A stretch of DNA of 64,000 nucleotides from Megamonas sp. UBA1796 (GTDB taxonomy: Bacteria; Bacillota; Negativicutes; Selenomonadales; Selenomonadaceae): positions 36,700-100,699 of the forward strand of contig DCFU01000031.1 in NCBI GenBank assembly GCA_002319795.1, given 5' to 3'. The position numbers and the translations under genes were made by a program. The stretch's first letter is position 1. The number at the start of each line of letters is the position of its first letter. Positions 60,762-64,000 of the stretch are shown piece after piece. A model generated the notes under the pieces. That model searched no databases, had not been told where the DNA came from, and saw only the letters and a list, made by a program, of their open reading frames with translations.

Positions 60762-61481
60762 ATGCGTTTCAGATATATAGGACTGTCCTGCCTGCTTCAT
60801 ACTGCTGTATTCGCGGCGGCGATCGTTTTCCTGCCTCTTATACAGCCGGAAAAGGAAACGTTGCCGATTGTTGTGGCGACCGTCGAACTCATGGAGCTGC
60901 CGGAAAGCTCTGCGGCGCTGGTACCGGTTTCGCTTCCCTCACCGGGGGAGGCCAACAGAATATTTGATGAACGTACCGCTGCTTTTTCGGCAGCGCAGGG
61001 CGCAGGAGAACGTACGAATGCTGATGATATGAGCGCAAAAGCGGGCGGTACTCCGGATAGAACATCTGGTCAGAAGTCTGTCTGGAACACCAGCGCAAAG
61101 GCTGCGCCGGATGGTGGAAGCAGCGGCAGCCGGGGGCAGGCGGAAGAATCCGGCGGGAACCATAAAACGGCTGGCAAAGAGTCGGCAGACAACGCTGCTA
61201 TGGCAGAGCCGGTTACAAATCCGGTTGTTTCTTATGCGCCGGAACCGGATTATCCTATGGAGGCCCGCCGGGAGAAACAGGAAGGCCGTGCTGTGTTGTC
61301 GATTCTTGTGGGGGAGGATGGAACCGTGGATTCCTGTTCAATTGAACAGTCGACCGGTTATGATTCCCTGGATCAGGCAGCACTGCGGGCAGTTGAACGG
61401 TGGCGTTTTTTGCCAGCCAGACGGGGGAATCAGGCGATTTCCAAATGGATTCTGTTGCCGGTATCTTTTAATTTGCATTAG
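60762..61481 (+). CDS. tonB: TonB energy transducer
   Basis: 239 residues: an N-terminal helix (about 6-26), a polar Ser/Gly/Ala-rich periplasmic linker (about 40-150), and the C-terminal TonB domain (YAPEPDYPMEARREKQEG, then GYDSLDQAALRAVERWRF). The linker is less Pro/Lys-rich than usual. It is encoded next to the receptor it probably serves; exbB and exbD are not in the window. Confidence 0.93.
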   Translation: MRFRYIGLSCLLHTAVFAAAIVFLPLIQPEKETLPIVVATVELMELPESSAALVPVSLPSPGEANRIFDERTAAFSAAQGAGERTNADDMSAKAGGTPDRTSGQKSVWNTSAKAAPDGGSSGSRGQAEESGGNHKTAGKESADNAAMAEPVTNPVVSYAPEPDYPMEARREKQEGRAVLSILVGEDGTVDSCSIEQSTGYDSLDQAALRAVERWRFLPARRGNQAISKWILLPVSFNLH

Positions 61482-61484
61482 GAG

Positions 61485-62318
61485 ATGGATGCTTTGGAAC
61501 TTAAGGTGGAAAATTTAGGCTATGAAGTGCGCGGCAAACGAATATTGGGCAATATTTCCTTTTCGGTTGGTGCAGGGGAGATGGTTGGACTATGGGGGAG
61601 CAGCGGTGCAGGCAAGACAACGCTGCTGCTTGCTTTGCGAGGCATCCTGCAGCAATATGATATGGGGCGGCTGCAAGGGCAGGTGCTGTTCGATGGCAGG
61701 AACCTGGCAGCCTATGCGTATCCGCAGCTCGGCCGAGAAATCGGTTTGCTGTTCCAGCAGACGGATATGCAGCTCTTTTCGGCTACGGTATATGACGAGG
61801 TAGCCTTTGGTCTGGAGAATTTTTGTGTACCGGCTGAGGAAATAGCCTGTCGTGTGTCGCGCGTGCTCGAAGCTCTGGGACTGTCCGGGTTGGCGGATAC
61901 TTCGCCGCGCAAGCTTTCCGGGGGACAGAAAAAGCTGGTGGTCCTGGGGTCGCTGCTGGTGCTTGCACCTAAAATCCTGCTGCTGGATGAGCCATTGGCT
62001 TCGCTCGATGCTTTGGAGCGGAACCGTATCCTGTGCCTGTTGGAAGAGCTTAAAAACGGCGGTATGAGCATCGTTCTGGTTGAGCATGACTGGGAAGCTG
62101 CCCGGTTTGTCGACCGGATGCTTTTTCTTGCGCAAGGCAATGTTTTGGCGGAAAAGCAACGGACAGAGATTTTTACGGATCGTGCGCTTTTAGAACGTTG
62201 CGGAATACTGCCGCCGCCTATGGCAATATTTTTGGAAGCAATGGGACTGCCGCCTGCAGATTTTTTTTCTATGGGGCAGTGCTGGAATCGGCTGAAGGGA
62301 GCGGGCTATCTTGCTTGA
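61485..62318 (+). CDS. ecfA: ECF transporter ATPase EcfA
   Basis: 277 residues. Walker A GSSGAGKTT, Q-loop FQQTDMQLF, signature LSGGQKKLVVLGSLL, Walker B ILLLDEPLASLD and H-loop VEHDWEA. Begins 4 nt after tonB and overlaps the next ATPase gene. Confidence 0.93.
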   Translation: MDALELKVENLGYEVRGKRILGNISFSVGAGEMVGLWGSSGAGKTTLLLALRGILQQYDMGRLQGQVLFDGRNLAAYAYPQLGREIGLLFQQTDMQLFSATVYDEVAFGLENFCVPAEEIACRVSRVLEALGLSGLADTSPRKLSGGQKKLVVLGSLLVLAPKILLLDEPLASLDALERNRILCLLEELKNGGMSIVLVEHDWEAARFVDRMLFLAQGNVLAEKQRTEIFTDRALLERCGILPPPMAIFLEAMGLPPADFFSMGQCWNRLKGAGYLA

Positions 62319-63099
62319 AATGGAAAATATATCCTTTGCATATTCCGGCAAGGAGCTGCTGCTGCGGAATATATCCTTTTCTCTTTCCTGTGGGGAATGG
62401 GTGCTTCTGTATGGGCGAAACGGCAGTGGCAAGACGACGCTGGCGCAAATCCTTCTCGGTTTGCTCAGGCCGGAATCGGGCAGTTATTTTATTGATGGGA
62501 AGGATGCAAGCCGGCTGAGTCTGCGAGAGATGGGGCAGCGAATCGGCTTTGTCCGGCAAGATGCGGATAAGCAGCTTGTTGGCGAAACCGTTGGACAGGA
62601 AATGGTTTTTCCTGCGAAATTCAGGGGAGAAATTGCAGATTCTGCCAGAAATTTATTGGAAAAGTTCTCACTGGGCAGTTCTACGGATGTTTCACCTCTG
62701 ACACTAAGCTATGGTGAGAAAAAACGACTGGCAATTGCGGCTGTATTACTGCGGCAGCCTGGTATCCTTGTCTTGGATGAACCTACTGCCGGGCTGGATG
62801 GCAAAAGCAAAAAAGAGCTGCTCGATTATCTGCACTTTTTACAGACAGAACTTTCACTGGCGATTTTTTTGGTCAGCCATGACCTGGAGGCGGTCTTGCC
62901 CTATGCTTCACGTGTGTTATGCCTGCAGGATAAGTGCATAGCATTTGACGGCACTCCACAGGATGCGGTTTCCTTTTTGCCGGAAGAGGAACTGCCGTAT
63001 TTTTTGACGTTTTCCAAAAGACTGGGACAAATAAAACATTGGGATTGTGTGCTTGCGCCGGAAGAGCTGGCAGAAAAATTGAAGGGGGAACTATCTTGA
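62311..63099 (+). CDS. ecfA2: ECF transporter ATPase EcfA'
   Basis: 262 residues from TTG 62311 (ATG 62320 is the alternative). Walker A GRNGSGKTT, Q-loop VRQDADKQL, Walker B ILVLDEPTAGLD and H-loop VSHDLEA. The signature is LSYGEKKR, with Tyr in place of the first Gly. Forms the second half of the ATPase pair and overlaps ecfA by 8 nt. Confidence 0.92.
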   Translation: MLEMENISFAYSGKELLLRNISFSLSCGEWVLLYGRNGSGKTTLAQILLGLLRPESGSYFIDGKDASRLSLREMGQRIGFVRQDADKQLVGETVGQEMVFPAKFRGEIADSARNLLEKFSLGSSTDVSPLTLSYGEKKRLAIAAVLLRQPGILVLDEPTAGLDGKSKKELLDYLHFLQTELSLAIFLVSHDLEAVLPYASRVLCLQDKCIAFDGTPQDAVSFLPEEELPYFLTFSKRLGQIKHWDCVLAPEELAEKLKGELS

Positions 63100-64000
63100 A
63101 TTGTAATTTTTGTGAGCGTCGCTGTGCCTTGTCCGAAAAACAAAATGGCTTTTGCCGTATGTATGAGATAAAAGATGGCGTACAGCGGGAACGTTTTCCA
63201 CATCGGTGGTCTGTATACGACTTGGCGCATATTGAATCTATGCCGTTTTACCATGTATACCCCGGCAGCCGTTCCTTCAGTGTAGGGACAGAGGGCTGCA
63301 ACTTTGCCTGTGGGTATTGCATGAACTCTTATATTGCACGGGAAAATCCGGATGAGATACAGCAGTCTTCCTGCGAAATGAAACCCAAGGAATTCATTCG
63401 TATGGCACAGAAGCTTGGCTGCCACAATATCGTATTCAATATCAATGAGCCTACCGTATCGCTTTTTACGCTGCAGGAAGTCGCCTGGGAAGCAAAAAAT
63501 GCAGGTATGCCTATGGGATGCCTGAGCAATGGCTATCAGACACCCGAGGGCGTAGAACTCATGACGGAGATATTCTCCTTTGTCAATATCAGCATGAAGG
63601 GTTTGAAGGACACCTTTGCGCAAAAAACACTCGGAATCCCGGGCTTTGGGCCAGTGCTCAGAAATATTGCCCTTTTTGCGGCGCGCGTACATTTGGAGGT
63701 GACAACACCAATCGTAGAAAACGAAAATGATGATGAAATTCAGCAGATGGCGGATTTTCTGGCCTCGGTCGATCGGGAAATACCCTGGCATGTATTTCGT
63801 TTGCAGCCGGACTATAAAATGATTGACAGCCGTTATCCAAATGTGCAGAGCATTAATGAGCAGCTGACGAGCTGCCGGAAACGGCTGCCCTATATTTATT
63901 TCCATAATTTTATTGGCTCGGAGTGGGTAAATACGTATTGCCCGCATTGCGGCAGGATGGTTGTTGAACGCATCAGCTTAGGCTGCGGCGGCGATACGCT
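63096..64000 (+). CDS. Radical SAM enzyme (AmmeMemoRadiSam / PFL-activase-like), 3' end outside the window
   Basis: At least 301 residues from TTG 63096, overlapping the ecfA2 stop as TTGA, with AAGGGGG upstream. The radical SAM cluster is C68-x3-C72-x2-C75 in GTEGCNFACGYCMNS. Further cysteines C3, C6, C10 and C20 (CNFCERRCALSEKQNGFC) look like a second metal or cluster site, and TYCPHCGRMVV near the end adds a CxxC. Relatives are the uncharacterised AmmeMemoRadiSam proteins and glycyl-radical activases. Reaction unknown; as the last visible gene of the uptake operon it may process the imported compound. Confidence 0.88.
   Translation, partial: MNCNFCERRCALSEKQNGFCRMYEIKDGVQRERFPHRWSVYDLAHIESMPFYHVYPGSRSFSVGTEGCNFACGYCMNSYIARENPDEIQQSSCEMKPKEFIRMAQKLGCHNIVFNINEPTVSLFTLQEVAWEAKNAGMPMGCLSNGYQTPEGVELMTEIFSFVNISMKGLKDTFAQKTLGIPGFGPVLRNIALFAARVHLEVTTPIVENENDDEIQQMADFLASVDREIPWHVFRLQPDYKMIDSRYPNVQSINEQLTSCRKRLPYIYFHNFIGSEWVNTYCPHCGRMVVERISLGCGGDT

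Noticed and set aside
63096..64000. HemN/ChuW-type haem-degrading radical SAM enzyme
   Set aside because: The N-terminal four-cysteine region and PGSxxxSxGTxGC pattern point to AmmeMemoRadiSam/activase relatives instead.
1..64000. tRNA genes, CRISPR arrays, prophage or transposase genes
   Set aside because: I looked for T-loop motifs, regular repeat-spacer series and transposase or integrase frames and saw none; a short remnant could still have been missed.

Overview
The window reads as chromosomal DNA of an anaerobic diderm Firmicute, most likely a member of the Negativicutes (Selenomonas/Mitsuokella-like). A TonB protein and a TonB-dependent outer-membrane receptor sit among genes of Firmicute type: PhoP boxes built from TTAACA-like repeats, an iol catabolic operon, ThiG/ThiH thiamin synthesis and ECF transporters. 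Several starts are GTG or TTG with strong AGGAGG-type ribosome sites. I found no rRNA, tRNA, CRISPR array or intact insertion sequence. The lineage is inference from gene content.

Layout. 0-9.5 kb: a DeoR-type repressor and a seven-gene inositol-type operon (Fe-alcohol dehydrogenase, iolJ, iolC, iolB, iolD, iolE, GntP permease) that lacks iolG and iolA. 9.6-15.7 kb: a sigma-54 activator, then a consensus -24/-12 promoter driving an AtuA-like pair, a CaiB-type CoA transferase and a CitMHS permease. 15.8-20.3 kb: a chemoreceptor, a thiolase and a YibE/F membrane protein. 20.4-24.7 kb: pstS-pstC-pstA plus a secreted phosphatase behind a PhoP box. 25-30.4 kb: a GGDEF-EAL protein, a second chemoreceptor, a palindromic intergenic element and two small secreted proteins. 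30.7-36.1 kb: phoR, convergent with pstB-phoU (second PhoP box), then a membrane MutS-like ATPase and a decayed hemerythrin. 36.3-38.9 kb: small secreted proteins and a diguanylate cyclase with a long, hairpin-rich leader.

38.9-42 kb: a TPP riboswitch and thiS-thiF-thiG-thiH. 42-44.8 kb: phoP, nudC and a pduX-like kinase. 44.9-48.8 kb: envelope and hypothetical genes around a candidate structured RNA of about 395 nt on the minus strand. 48.9-54.2 kb: a second sigma-54 cluster (PrpR-type activator, DUF1932-type dehydrogenase, RraA-like protein, CitMHS permease) with its own -24/-12 promoter and inverted-repeat activator site. 54.5-56.3 kb: a small secreted protein and a second secreted phosphatase. 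56.5 kb to the end: one operon encoding an ECF S component, EcfT, a SAM methyltransferase, a TonB-dependent receptor, TonB, two ECF ATPases and a radical SAM enzyme that runs off the window.

The phosphate regulon (pstS, pstC, pstA, pstB, phoU, phoR, phoP and a phosphatase) is complete but split into four separate loci over 22 kb. The two sigma-54 clusters share one plan: activator, palindromic site, -24/-12 promoter, acid-modifying enzymes, CitMHS carrier. The strongest candidates for something undescribed are the unassigned RNA at 46573-46968, the ECF/TonB/methyltransferase/radical SAM operon, the AtuA cluster, and the modified iol operon.
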